Source of the DNA: Spirometra erinaceieuropaei | Taxonomy: Eukaryota > Platyhelminthes > Cestoda > Diphyllobothriidea > Diphyllobothriidae | Direction: 5' to 3' | Assembly (NCBI GenBank): GCA_902702965.1 | Contig: CACRXP010000608.1 | Span: forward strand, 122,246 to 186,245 | DNA: 64,000 nucleotides | Shown: in pieces, positions 42,039 through 55,200 of the stretch | Layout: every line of letters starts with the position of its first letter | Position numbering within the stretch: the first letter of the stretch is position 1 | Notes under the pieces: generated by a model | What the model was told of the DNA's origin: nothing | Database searches by the model: none | Seen by the model: the letters and a program-made list of their open reading frames with translations, nothing else | Translations under genes and position numbers: made by a program

Positions 42039-43030
42039 TTTAAACCCTTGCCGACATTTTTATGGGTCCCTTAGAAGAAAAGTTGTCCTCCAAGTTGAAT
42101 ATGAACGCGCCATACAAACGATATGTGGATGATATTTTACTATTGTTAATAAGAACGAGGAAGCCGAAGATCCACTTGTTACCATAAGTAGTCCCCATCA
42201 GAAGTTCAAGTTCACAATGAAAAAGGAGCAGTGTAACAAGCTATCTTTCCTGGATGCTCTCATGACGAGGCAAGAAGATGGTTCAATAAGCCGATCGGTT
42301 TTCCAAAAGGATACATGGAAGGGTCAAGACCTACACTTCCTAAGCTTTATGCCAATACAAGGAAAGCGAAATCTGGTTTATCCTCCTTTCTGCATAGCGA
42401 GAAACGCTTGCCCTATTGAAGCACTGGCTACTGGAACTTCTTGCATCAAAGCAGGCCTACTTAAACGTGGATATAAAATAAGTTTCATCCAAAATTACAA
42501 TAATACCTTAAGGCCAAAATTGACGGGGAACTCAGTTCAAAAAAAGCCCGATGTAATATCTTTTCCTTTTAAGGGTGACAGCATTTCAAATACCACTAAG
42601 CGGCTATTGAGATGCGTCACTGAAAGCACATACAATACAGCTGAACACATATTCTACAGTCCCACTAAGGTCATCCCACTTCCACGGACAAAGGATGCCT
42701 TGCCATTGCACGCCACGTCAGATTGTGTTTACGAATTCACGTGCACTTGTTGATGCAAGTACATTGGGCGAACGCAAAGGCCATTGGCAGCCAGGTCATT
42801 TGAGCATCTGCCTAAATGGCTTCTATAGCAGGAGAATAAAATTCTACGGTCTTCCATCACAAAGCACCTCCTAGATTACTATCATTCCGTTGACCCTAAA
42901 ACATATTTTTTAGTATTAGTTAAGACGCGAACAGCTCGGATACTTCGCTACTTAAGGCAGCCTACATACGGCGGGAGAAACTCGAATTTTGCAACCAGTC
43001 AGATCACATTGTCAACTTAAAGTTTCCCTG
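42039..43030 (+). pseudogene. Penelope-like element copy C, C-terminal half
   Basis: It resumes with LADIFMGPLEEKLSSKLN, then KRYVDDILL (catalytic YVDD at about 42119-42130). The frame 42217-42753 holds KLSFLDALMTRQEDGSIS, the connector and KRLLRCVTESTYNTA, ending VYEFTCTC and TGA, after which CKYIGRTQRPLAARSFEHLP gives the GIY-YIG endonuclease (YIG, Arg, and EH). DYYHSVDPKTYFLVLVK and ARILRYLRQP complete it. In this copy one stop splits the nuclease, and frameshifts separate RT parts. Interrupted after motif B by gypsy element A. Confidence 0.8.
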
Positions 43031-43240
43031 GTAAACCTCAGCATTTGATTTGCACACCTCCTCTGCGTGCTAACTTCCCTGTTTTCTTTCCTAAGACGGG
43101 CTTTCAATTTACCCTTTTATTGATTAGTCTGCGTGCAGTCTACGATGACCTTGCTGTTTTATACTAATTTTATCTGTAGAAGTTCAAATTTATGTATCTT
43201 TCTCATTTTTTATCTCTGCTATGCAACGACAGGCTGCAGG

Positions 43241-43285
43241 CCGTCACGGAATTTATTGGTTCCAACAACTTCTGCTGTCTATGCT
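43241..43285 (+). repeat. Inverted flank of PLE copy C, right
   Basis: Partner of 38198-38243. Confidence 0.55.
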
Positions 43286-43321
43286 TGCTTCAAACTCATC
43301 CCGAGGAAATATTGTTCCAAG

Positions 43322-43640
43322 TTATTAGTCGTCATTGACCAGCCATACCCAACCCCAGGTTTTGCAACACCTAATGCTTGATTCCGCGACCTGCTGGTTA
43401 GAAGTCAAATGACCTAACCACTGAGCCACGGGCTCGTTGCTCTGTCGGTTGCTATCGTGCACATACAATGGTAGAGGGACGTTGACCGACCGCGATACGG
43501 GACACATTCGCCCCGTCTTGTGTCTTGGGTCCCAATTTCGATCCCCGCCAGCAGTTGCTCAGCGGCTAGTAGTGTGTGGCCCGTAACGCGATCGGTAGGC
43601 GCAGCCTCCGTCAACGATAAGTGACCCATAAACGACCATT
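43322..43640 (-). mobile_element. tRNA-headed SINE, inverted and rearranged copy
   Basis: On the minus strand GTGGCTCAGTGGTTAGG (A box, about 43437-43420) and CGCGGAATCAAGC (decayed B box) follow ACCGACAGAGCAACGAGCC, as at 5122-5206. It then runs to GGGTATGGCTGG and a broken hammerhead start (TCAATGACGACTAATAAC, 43324-43345). Upstream of the head is CTACCATTGTATGTGCACGATA, which in the 5-kb copy lies after the hammerhead, so the unit order is permuted. Confidence 0.5.
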
Positions 43641-45515
43641 ATATTTCCTTTCCTGTTGTTTGGTAAACCTCTCCCCTATAATCGCTCCTAGGACAGTTGT
43701 CTAGAACATTCTACGTAGATGTTTCAGTACTTCCGGTCGTCCTATTTATGAGTGGACTATTGCCATAAGATTCACCTAAAAGATATCATAAACCACTTCT
43801 AGCTGTCTCTCATTATCGCCACTAAAAATTTACGAGTCCTGATTTTTTGCCTAATATGAGTGTCGAAAATCCCAATTCCCTACATGCCGTCTGACTGGCA
43901 TGTTCTTATTTATGGACCCGCTTCATGAAAAAGAAGCGAATGGTTTATCCGCAGTCCACTTTCCATGGACAATTGAGCATACCATGCCTGATCACATGTA
44001 ATTGCTCTTCAGAAATGTTTCACTTAGTCAGGAACTCTGCTGTTCGTATTAACAGCTCGACCAGACCGGAGAAGCTTGTCCCTCATCTGGTTTCCGGAGG
44101 ATCTCAGAGTGAGTAACGCTGTCCGTCGACTATCAGTACGCCCCACTGCTCCGACAGATTGTAGCAAACGAATATTTCCCTTTCTAACACAGCCGCTCTG
44201 CCACTACCTGCCTCCTCACTAGATAAGAAGTAAGCATCCGCTCAACTGCCAACTAGTAACTGTCGTACCTAGTCTGCCTACCGTCTGGAATCCCCGAAAG
44301 GGGGGTTTTCGTGTCGGTATTCCCGACTTTTAATTCCCCGGCTAGGCGGGTGATCCAAAGTTTTCTTCAGAAGTGTTGCCACGATTTTCTCACTTGTAAA
44401 CAGACTTAACTACTGCCAGGGAGAAACCAACTGATCCGTTTACAAAGAAGTATATAAGACATTTATTTAATCCCTACTAGTTATGAAACGTTCAAGACAA
44501 GAAGTTTTTTTGAAATAAGACGGACACCACGCAGAAGAATTCTTAGTTAATGAGCTAATAGAAACTGTCGGTAACCGCCATCTTTATGTCAGGCGAGAAA
44601 ACGCAACGCGTGTGGATAGGTAGGCTTTGCATTGTGTCTTCTTGAGGCACTTCCATTTGAGAGAAAATGAACCGTTCTTTTTCTAGCGATGATCCGAATA
44701 CCCAACGGACTAAATAATTTAAGGCACTCCTCGCCAGTTTTGCCCTCGTTACACACTCGCGCAGAGTAGGTTAATTTTGGAAAGTGACGCCTGTGTTTGA
44801 AAAAGAATGTTGGGACATCCCGCAGCCCCGATAAGCAGGGCGAAAGTGAGGACCGCGCCTGGCTCAAGAGTTTACCATTTGGCAAACAGTCGCTGCCACA
44901 TTAGGAACTATAAATCATTTTGGCCCGGGGTGGACTGGCATTCATCTGTTATGGCACTAAATATACCTAATCCCCGCCAGAATGCACAATGACAACGACG
45001 AAAGTTGTGGAAATTCGGTGACGAAAGTTAGCTTGAGAAAACAGAATACATTTGTAAAGACTCAAAAACTGCCTCTTCAAGTATTTAATCCTACCCCTCG
45101 CACTGCATCAAATGCTGTCAGTTTCAAATTTCTAGTCCTAGGATTGTCGAGCAAAAAGTTGTTCGTAAGCTACATCATGTTATCGATTGCTGTTTTAAAC
45201 CAGACTTTGCTAAATGATGTTCCGGAGTCATGTAGTATTCGATCGAGCGCTAAAACCGTTTATTAAAATGTGTTCTGACATGTACGTAAGCTAAATGTCT
45301 GCCACCAAAATAAAGTTTCCTGGAGGACACACGGGCGTTCAGAGATGCGATCGTGAGTTCATTCTATGGTCAAGTCCGTGTACAACAAATTGGGATACCG
45401 ACTTTCTGCCCTCCATCATGGACGACCACAGGAAACGGGGCTGTTGGATGATGAAGCAAATCAGTCGGATGCCATTTCAGGTTGTCTCATATTACCGAAC
45501 TTGGGTTGACACGTG
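43641..45515. other. Unassigned stretch
   Basis: No gene recognised. A GC-rich hairpin (CCCCGAAAGGGG, 44292-44303) sits within structured sequence of unknown role. Confidence 0.35.
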
Positions 45516-45860
45516 AGTAGTCTGGAGCACCTACCAGAAAATACACAGGGAACGCCGGGGACCCACTGATGAGCCGACTCCCTACAGCTGTGTCATGCAG
45601 CGACAGAATATCGGCGGAAACGTGTCTGGGCTCTTAGCTGGTACCCGTGCTGCCAGTATGGTATATCGTGCTATCTCAGTACACACTACTGGCTGGCTGC
45701 TGGCAGTTATGAATATAACGCGATTATTCCGCAGTGACTGATGAAATTCGGCCTAAGTATTTTTATCAAAATTCAGTCTGAGCCTATGAGTTTCGAATAG
45801 ACTGATTTACCCCAAGTTAGCGGTTATTTGCTGAAGAAATTAAAAAGCTGAAAATCCCTA
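45516..45860 (+). repeat. Diverged 346-bp hammerhead repeat (type ii)
   Basis: Aligns with the right-arm unit of the 26.4-27.4 kb array from CTACCAGAAAA through to GAAATTAAAAAG, with about a quarter of positions changed. A single copy, so the family is dispersed as well as arrayed. Confidence 0.65.
45562..45630 (+). ncRNA. Hammerhead motif, type ii, dispersed copy
   Basis: CCCA 45562-45565, CTGATGA, GCCGA, a loop with inner hairpin, TCGGC 45611-45615, one extra G, GAAA 45617-45620, CGTG, TC, TGGG 45627-45630. Stems I and II remain perfectly paired although surrounding sequence has drifted, and the triplet is GUC. The extra G and shortened stem III probably weaken it. Confidence 0.6.
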
Positions 45861-48800
45861 ATGCCTACCTCCTCCAAGTTGGAAAGCCTACTCCGAAACC
45901 GTGTTATCTGAACTAAACTGCATTACTAACGCATCCGCGCGTCCATGCGGTAGAATCTGCGCGTGTGATTGAGCACACAGTTAATAGCTGTGCCCTCACA
46001 CGAGAGACAGAAGATCGGTCAAGTTTATTTGCTGGTTAAACCTGAGTGACTTTCACGGATGTTTTATGATCGCAGGGCTAAGCAGGATCCGTTTTAACTG
46101 GCTGTTCTCGTTTAAAGCCCGAGCTGGCGATTACATAATCACGAGCACCCGCTAATAGAGAACTATTACAGACAGACACAAGACGGAATGTAGTAAGCAT
46201 TATTGGCGTAAGTAGTCTTCAAACCAAGTTTTCCCTTGACTTGACAATACTTGAGTTTAAAACCTGCTTTTTGGGATACTGAATTTGGAGTTAGGTTGGG
46301 CGCTAAAAACAGGCAAGCAAAGATGGCAATAATTCTCATCTGGTTCGTTCAAAACCGTTTAGAATGACTGCAATCAGACACTAGACAAACCACAATGAAA
46401 CCACATTCAGGAGGACTAGTTAGGGAGGGTAAAGGCAAAGAGAAGATACCACATATAAAAGCCAGTTGCAGTTGTTGTTTTGAGCCTGCATTCCGGCCGC
46501 ACAGGCAAAATGTCTGACCAAATAACTCTTTAAACGAGTCAAAATATAATTTTGAACTTGGGTATAAGGACAAATGCGTCAGGTCTCTGAAAGGTTCTCA
46601 AAGCCTTCAAAGTAAACTAAAATGAGGTAACTGCATTCTTTACAGTTACTTATTTGTCCTAATCCATTTTAAAATGACTGTCAGAAGAGTAATCTGACAG
46701 CCTGTTGAAGGGGGGTTTACGAAAAAACGAAATTTATTCCGACATGAAGCAGTGAATGGAGCTAACTGACTCCGGCTTGAGTGCATGTTCGATGTTTAAC
46801 ACTGAAACCAGGAAAGTGGCGTGCATGCTTTCTACAAAATATATTTGAACTTATATGTCCATCGACAAATGATAGAAATAACGCCTACAAATAAAGTAGT
46901 CGATTTTACCGAATGCACTGTTGGCAGGAGGCCAAAAATAAATGAATTTGAAAACCAACATCCTGGCATGTCTGAAATATAACTATATTAAACGGCATGA
47001 AAATAAATATTACAACGTCACTTAGTAACCCTTCTTAGACGAATGCACATTTCATAATTTCGGTCAATATTTCATGAGATCGCTCACCGACTATATGTCT
47101 CACCATTTCGAGCAGCTTTTAGAAACACCAAACTATTAACAGAAAATTAAATTCTGAACTCATTAGACGAAGTCTCAATGCAGGATTGTATTTCTTGAAA
47201 TAAATAATTAAGCAAGGCTCCCAATACACTAGAAGTATTATTAAATGTTGCAAATATTTATAAATTTGGGCAATCAAAGGTTTAATCATAATTTTGGACA
47301 TAAGTGCGCACAAAGGATGACCATTTCAAAGTGCTTATTAGTTAATAATGTTGGATCCGGTAAACCATTAGAGAGAATACTGTCGGGTAGTATTCTTGAA
47401 AAAGACCTTCACTTTTGAGCTGTGTTAACTAATTTGCAAGTTCCGAGCAAATTTAATTCTTCGCTGCTCTGGGCTATTTATGCACGTTTGCTTGCAGCCA
47501 TTAAGGTCCAGCGATCGCACACACACACAACAATTCTGAAGCACCCAGATGTCCAGACGGGCATTAATAACGTGTCGGATGAGTAATCGACCACTTCAAC
47601 CGGGCAGGCTGGCCTCCATATTGCCCAGCGTAATTAGGATTGGAATCAACACACCATATGTGCGGTCAACTGTGTTCAGTCACTTTAAACCAAGGTTGAT
47701 TTTATTTCAAATAATACACAGGCCTCTGTTTTTAGGTGAATATGACCAGAGCGCAGGAGATTGACGCATGAATTTATTGCCCATTGTAATGACTGACCGT
47801 TTACGTCTGCTTGATTTTTTACAAGACGACAAAAGATGATAATATAGTGGGGATTGGCAGTAAGTAGAACAGCGTGGTGCATCTGTGGCTGCCAATTTGT
47901 ATCCCGCTTTGTGAAAGATTTGGATCCCAATAAGAACTTTGCTATGAACAGTTATGAATGAGATCACGTCAACACAATAATAACGCATTTTGGACCCGCG
48001 CGGGTGGTGAAAACATTTTGCTGAATGCAGCCAAACAGAAAATTTATGTTTGCAGATAGCAACATTAGGCTTTGACAGCCCATCTAAATGGCCAAATACT
48101 TAGTTATAAACAAAAAACGGACTAGTATTCTACATGCATTCCAGATTATTGGGAGTACGCAAAATCCTGCATTGGCACCAAACCGTTTGATAAAGTGGCC
48201 CGTGTACACGGTTTGCCATCATCAGTTGACTTGTTACTAGAATTACACCTGCCTGAATGAGAAGACACCGAATTCCCGAATGGGACGTGGAATAAAAAAT
48301 AGGATTTGGTTAGATTTGCGCTGCTAGTAGGAGTCTGACATAACTGGAAGAGTAAGCGTGCATTGTGATGCGTCATGTCTCTGCTGAATATTAATCGAAT
48401 CGCTCGTCTTTAAACGACCCCTATCACGAGTTTCACTTCTCTGTAATGGTAACAAGGTAAACTAGGTTAACCGGATCATCTGAAAGCGAGTTAATATTAA
48501 AAAAGTAGCGATTTTAATCATTTTGAAAACCATCTATGACGTATTTCCTCAGGAGTCTAAAAATACTTGTATGTTCTGCACCCTAAAAGTCTGTTCATAT
48601 TTCGAAAACTACAAGTTTATGGCCAATTACAAGATATTGGAGGACACTTGGAGCAACTAATAATTTCATTAAATTCATCGAAATGTGTATGCGTGAATAT
48701 TGACATCCCCATGTATGCGACTCGACTTCTCAGACTGTCCATAACTTAACTACTATGCAAGACTCTTTTTTTTTCTTCCGAAAAGAGCCATTTGATAACC

Positions 48801-50815
48801 AAACACTTCAGAAAGTAGGAATTTTCGTGGTTCTTTAAAAGCAACCCATGGTACTTATAACAGAAAAGAAAAAGCATTGTGCGTGCATATTGACATGGTA
48901 GCGTTTGTATGTCAGCAGATCTCTATTAAAGTGGAATGTTTCGCGAAACATCTTGCATATAAATTACTAAACTCGCTGTTTCCCGATGGACAGAATGAAA
49001 GGCCGTCACCGAGGTACGTAGCTGTTAACTGTTTGTGGTCATTGCAACTCAACGATTTGTTTGGCGCACCCATTTCTCATTTGAATGTCCCAAATGGGCG
49101 GAATTTCGTTCTCCTATCAGACACATTCTGATACTGCTCCTACACCACGCCAGAGAAGGCCATTGTGAGAGTGCTGGTGGGCTTTTGTCCCAGCTGTTCG
49201 TATACTTGGTATTTTCGCCCATCGCGAAGGCAAGTGTAGGAATGACAGCGTTTCAATAAGTATACATTATCCTATGGCCATAGGCCTGATCAGTAGCCAC
49301 AGGGGGGCCAACGTACCTGTGACAATCAAAAACGTGCAGACTTCCGCAGGTTTGGTGTACTCCTTGTGTATCCTTTTGCAGTCTCATATGTTGTTTCCCG
49401 GGATTTTGAGGAATGAGATACCGTATCGCTTATGGGAGAACGAAACACCCCTCCCCCGCGGTCATTCGTTATAGTTGAGGCAACGCTTGAAGAATTCACG
49501 CCAGAGGTCAACCTCGAACGAGTTGGCCGCAGTAACTGCACTATTAAAAGCGTTAGCAGAGGCGCTTAGTGCAGGGAAATTACCCCTTTGGCGGCGAATG
49601 AAGTCGTATACGAGGACTGCTCATAGCTCTCCCACCCACTGGGCTTTGCGCTCTTTTGCATCATAGTTGTTCGTAATTTTACAGAGTTGCAGGATCAGGT
49701 AGAATTATATCGGTGAAAGACTTTCGAGTGAATGGACGGACGTAATTGTGGAGGCACTGTCGGGGTAATCTGAGAATCTGTGAGACGCATGGCAACCGAA
49801 GACTTCAATGGTCACCATATTGTGGTGCGTTCTTATAAAACTGGGGTGAGAACAAGAACTGGTTTCCTATTCTTAAAGCATCGGACGTAGTGATCTGTTG
49901 TAATTTTAGTACATGATAATGTTTGGCGCAGGATATTTTGTGAGCGACTCGGAAGCAGTGGAATATCGATTACTTACTACGTGATGTGATAACATTATTG
50001 CCGAGGTAAAGCATGCGACACAATTTAAGGCGATTCCTGGGCTGATGCGGTTCAGCAGCAAGCATTCTCCGTTCCGCCGGGTTCCTTATCCTCCACCACC
50101 CGCGTATAAATGTATTGGGGAGGTAGCACCTATCGGTCTGTCTCTGAAATGAGAAAATGGTTGTCTGTCATCCTCCAGGTAGCCTCATTCATAGTGACAC
50201 GAAGTTTCATGAAATATTCCACTAGAAAAAAAGATTTATTTTGGCATGAAAGGCTTTGTACGTATGGAAATTTCCTTGGTCCTCCAGTGGTTCTCTATCC
50301 ACCGATTTATAGGAAGTGTTTTAAAATTACGCAGGTTTATAGGTATCCACGAGACAGAAGGGCGGGCTGAAAAGAGGAAGAGGTTTTCAACTTTTTGAAG
50401 TTTGCAACATAAGCAGTATTATTTTAGAAGAACGGCTAAAGACCATACATGTGCTTTTGACAAATTCTCGTCAGACCAGTCCATTTATATGGAATACGAG
50501 TAAAACATGTGAGTGATAAGAAAAATTGATTGCATTTCGTCATCCAATACAAGTGGGACGTGGGAATATGGGGAGGGGAGTAATAAGTGAAATTGAGCTA
50601 GGAGGCTGTGAGGATCAAGGAACAGGGCTCGGATGAGTGTATGCATATAACCAACGTTTGGGCATGCTCAGCGTACAGCTTATACCAGGCTTTTCTGCGC
50701 GCACAAAACCGGCTTTTCTAACTTAATGGCAGTTCTCCCTGCTGTCGTCAGCAGACACTGACCCAATGGCACGGGGTAGTTCAGTGAAACCTTGTAAATC
50801 ACAAGGAAGGCTCAG
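45861..50815. other. Unassigned stretch
   Basis: No supported gene over about 5 kb. Short CA run at 47517-47530. Minus-strand Ser/Thr-rich frame 49326-49541 has no clear splice sites. Confidence 0.35.
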
Positions 50816-50997
50816 TTGATGCCCACATGCTGTCCGGAATCAAAAATGTGTTCGAGAATAACGTCATGTATGCTTTTGACTTCGCCTATTCTCAACCATA
50901 CCGGCAGATGTTCCCTTATTCTTTTGGATCGGCGCCTACTCGTGCCATCAATATCACCTGCTCCACAGGAGCAATTAAAAAAGTGCATATGGAGGTG
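50816..50997 (+). CDS. Possible internal exon, function unknown
   Basis: A segment open throughout lies between a plausible acceptor (AGGCTCAG) and a strong GTGAGT donor. It encodes about 60 residues, including MLSGIKNVFENNVMYAFDF, YRQMFPYSFGS and INITCSTGAIKKVHMEV. The last block resembles a beta strand of an Ig-like or similar extracellular domain, with a possible N-glycosylation site (NIT). I recognise no family and no partner exon. Confidence 0.35.
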
Positions 50998-51079
50998 GTG
51001 AGTTGGGGGCCTATCCTTACCTTCTCCGTGTCAAAAAGGGTTGACCGGGAACAATAACCGAACTCTAGTGCTGGGAATG

Positions 51080-52290
51080 CTCTTAAAACAGTCTGACCTT
51101 GGCGTCATCTCAGGAGTTCATTGGCCGTGTTCCATTAAAATTGAACGTTAAGGAACAGAGTACACTTTTCTGCCATAAATGGGTTGAGTTTCACTGTTGT
51201 CTTGGAAAGATTCCTTGCAATATATCCGTCAGGATACCGGTTCTCGCGAAACAGGTCCTGGATATTTCTAAGTTCCTAGTCGATTCTGTCTACAGAATAG
51301 ATTCATCGTGGTTTTCGAGCCAAACAGGGGACTATGCCGCGTTTCTGTTGAACGGGTACGAAGTTGCAATAGTTTGCATACTGTCTATACCATGTTTTTC
51401 TTCCAATAGACGCTGCGTCAAAAGCTACCATTAACTATTTTCGCCTAGAGGGACATCTAACAAGAGGTCACACCTGCCGTTTTCACTCCCATCGTGAACT
51501 TTACCGACGGATGTGTCTTATTTACAGCATCTAAGAGGACAGCTATGTCGGTTTCTGGATTGGTGATTGCGAAGATGTCATCAGTCTAACGACCGTAACG
51601 TCTTAGCCTACCAAGCTGGCCGTTTAGTTGAATTTTCTCCGCTTTGCCCATGAAAACGTCGACTAAAAGGGAATCAAGCGACGAGTCCATAGCAGTGCCA
51701 TCTGTTTGTTTAGATAGTTGGTTGTCAAAAGGTACCTGTACATTCAGTGAGAAGCTTAGTAATATTTCCTTGAATGTTTGTCGGTTTTCATAGTTTATGC
51801 TGATTGGTCGATAGGCACTCTTTGACGAAACCGTCTGTCTCTGTGACCGGGGCGTTCTTTAAAGAATGATAAGACGTCTAGAGGAAACATCGCCATTCCG
51901 TTTAGGTCCAGATTTTCTACGTCGTTCATGAATTCAAAGATATCTCAATAGCTACATAGTGCTAGTTGATACTTACGGGTCTGAGTTCCTCTGCCAACCA
52001 CTTACCTATAGAATGAAACGAAAGTTACGTATGTCAATAGTCGGATGCATTAGTAAGTCGTCCATGTGCCGACTGACCGGGGTTTTCCAGGTCACGGTTG
52101 ATTACAAAACCCCACTGTGTGCAGTCTTCTTAGGCGGTCGGTCATTTATACCTGTACTTTATCCGGGCAATTATTTTTCTTGTCTACTTTCCCTAATTTC
52201 TTCTAGTCTGTCCCAATAATAGCTGCACCTTCGTCACGTAGCCCGATCCGTTCATTATAACGACGCTCGTTCCTTTCTCTAGCCTATATA
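51080..52290 (-). pseudogene. Penelope-like element relic (copy D)
   Basis: On the minus strand: GKWLAEELRPVSIN (52010-51968), the PLE block before the palm; FDNQLSKQTDGTAMDSS, then LDSLLVDVFMGKAEKIQLNG (motif B, degraded from GVAMGSPLG); RRYGR, TAG at 51588-51586, TDDIFAI, where the stop replaces the Tyr of YVDD; HPSVKFTMG; then YANYCNFVPVQQKRGIVPV and RTCFAKTGILTDIL, the connector. The GIY-YIG nuclease was not found, so the 3' end is lost. Many stops and frame changes make this the oldest PLE copy here. Confidence 0.7.
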
Positions 52291-55200
52291 CTAAGATATC
52301 TTTGGTCTGTCAAAGCTGGTTTGACTTCCATACGTGAGTTTTTGTCAACAATCCCCGACCGTTTCGTCCTCAGTTCCAGTATTAATAACTGCAATTCACC
52401 AATGCTGATTTAAAGTATTGAACTTTAGATCGTAAGCTGCATTCCAGAGATTCTCGAACTGGATTTTTAATTTTAATTGATTAACTCTTGGACGAGGTAT
52501 GTAGAACTTAAGACCAACGGATACTGGTTCAAGCGAAGCTTTATCGAATGTCAAGTAAGAACGCTCGTGTACGTACCGCTCCGAATCCTCGGTTTATAAC
52601 GATCCTCAAATTTATAAAAGCCAACCGGTTGGGGAGGGACATATGGATCTCAGTATTACAGGTGGCCACACAATAAATTCTAGGAAGGTAAGGGTTTAGG
52701 TTAATGATAGAGTTAGGACTAACATCGGGACACGGGAATAGGAATTCCTTGGAAGTTAACCCAGGGCCATTCGTGGTACTGGGGAGTCCATATTCATGTG
52801 TGCGACCAGATAGCCAGCCGGGTATCACAACGTAGTACAAAGGAGATCAAGGGAAATTTACTCTAAATGCAGACACGTTAAGCCTGCGGATGTAAGCCTG
52901 CACAAAAAATCACGCAAGCGCCCCCTAAAACAGCTCATAATCGTAAATGTTTGAAAAAGAAATAAACACTTCCTTAGAAGACGTAAAGCTCCACAGATCG
53001 ATTTTCAAATATTCTTTGTTGCCATTATTATTAGTGCTATGTGATTCATCGTACACAAGAATCGTAAGCCGACATAATAACGCATTTCATGTAGGCGGAG
53101 GTTTTCCCAGCTTGATTGAGCTCGGCGATTGGAAAGCAAGGATATTGAGGCGCAAGTAAGAGGACATCTAAGGGTCGCGCTCAATGTTACCTGGTCTGTG
53201 CTGCGTACAGTGCATGAAGGGAATGAATATAGTTCGCAAAATGCTTCAAACTGTGTTGATTGCTGTTATACTGTTACAACTGGCTTCAGACTCATTAATC
53301 GAGAGGAAATCTACGAAGAGATTGGTTGCAATAAACTTCGCACGATTATTTGGATTTTGATGACTAAACGCAAGACATGTGCGTATTAAGTGCTGAAATA
53401 CATGGAAAAATAGACAGAAGTTGTTAAATATTGTTCGGTCAAACAATTTACTTAATTAATGTTGCAGTGTTAATTGGCAGGCAAAATAATCCAAGGTCCT
53501 TTATACACACTAGAATGATAGACTTTGAACTCGCATCTTTCCAGAATTTTTCCGAAGCTATACTTGCCGGCAAAAGCTTACTCAAATATTGATATTTTAT
53601 ACCTACACATATTCAACCACATCTTATTGGTACAGTAGGTATTCATTGCTCAAGAAAGGCTCCACTTCAAATGCCGCGCACTGCTCACGTACATATAATT
53701 TGTAAGCAGATTGGGAAGATTTCGACACGAAATTTGTGCACAACTTTCCAAAGTCAGGACGCAAGGTATCCGACTAGGTGTGTTTCGCAGTTCCAGGCCT
53801 TGCATTGATTATTTTTAAATGGTAAAATATCTGATGTGCTGGAAATAAGAGCGAACGAAATCACTAAGGCAAGGACGTTTGTGAAAATCTATTTCAGATG
53901 TTAAGAAATGGTGGGGTGATGGAAGCTTTTATAGCATGATGGATGGTACTGAAAGAAGAGCAAGTATTGAAATAAACAACTTTGCATGCGGATAGCAAAG
54001 AGGGAGTCAATTGCTATTTCGAACGGATTAGATAATATATGCAAAATTAGATTTAAACAAGGTCGAGATTAGAGGCAAACCATTATGAGACCTTTTGGTG
54101 TAATATATTAAATAGCGACTTTCCGCTAGACATAGTGCTCACTTTCCAACGGCAGTTGATGAAATCAAAGTCAAGGCGGTTTGTTCCTGGGTCATTCGAT
54201 GTTAGGCGAATTGAACTTAGTCGCTGGTCAGAGTACCAGCAAAACAATATTCAATTCTGTACACTTTAAACCTTCAAATACCAGTCCATCCGGGCAGCAT
54301 CCAAGCGAATTTTTAGTTTCGCCTGGCCACGGTTTCCAACAGACTTTATGGTTGAATCGCCTCAGGACGGTGATGATGGTGTCACTTGGTGTCCATTACT
54401 AGACAGGCCCATATTACGAGTGTGTTTGTCCTCGAGTGACCTGGGAGATTTTAACAGCTAGCAGTGAAGGGTGCCAACCGAGTCGGCATACGGCACTCCC
54501 ATATGACGTTTCCAAGGCAGTATGTTCCAAGTATACTCGAATTCCATGCTCCGTCATCGTAACTTTTTCAAGAAGTACAGTCCGCGTGAGGCTAAGGCAA
54601 CAAAGACGATTAAAGTTCTTTTGGTTGCGACTGAGCCACAGGTGTGTTTTAATCTCCCTAAGCATAGAAAACGGACGCTTGACTGGATAAAAAAATTTTT
54701 CTCATTGGTTATTTGGACTACTTGATGACACCGTCTACTGACTACGGCGTCACACCCTCCAAGAAGGTTATTTGTTCATAATGACTTTGCAGTTCAGTAG
54801 GAATCAGATCTACACTTTTCGCCAGAAAAAATGTGTTTATTTCTAATCAGGGGTTGATTCTCTCTCAATATTCGCGGTCGAAAGTCCACGTGCCGCCCTT
54901 TGTCCATCTGCCAGAGCCAGGGTTTCATTCGGTTTGTATCCAACTATCACTCAGGCAATACTTTCTAAATTAAAGCATAGTTGCAGACTTAAAGAAACAT
55001 ATGTCAAGTTTCTGCATTTTCTGTGTCTGACTGTGAGATTTGTGGACTACCTATGCTTTCTAAAGGAGCCTGTACATAAACCCTGGTGTGTCTAAATATC
55101 CACAGACTTGGGTTCTAGTTGCATTAGAGATGGAAAGTGGCACGAGTTGGATTTCACAGACAATTGCCAAATGCCCCGCCATACACTGTACCATTTCTAA

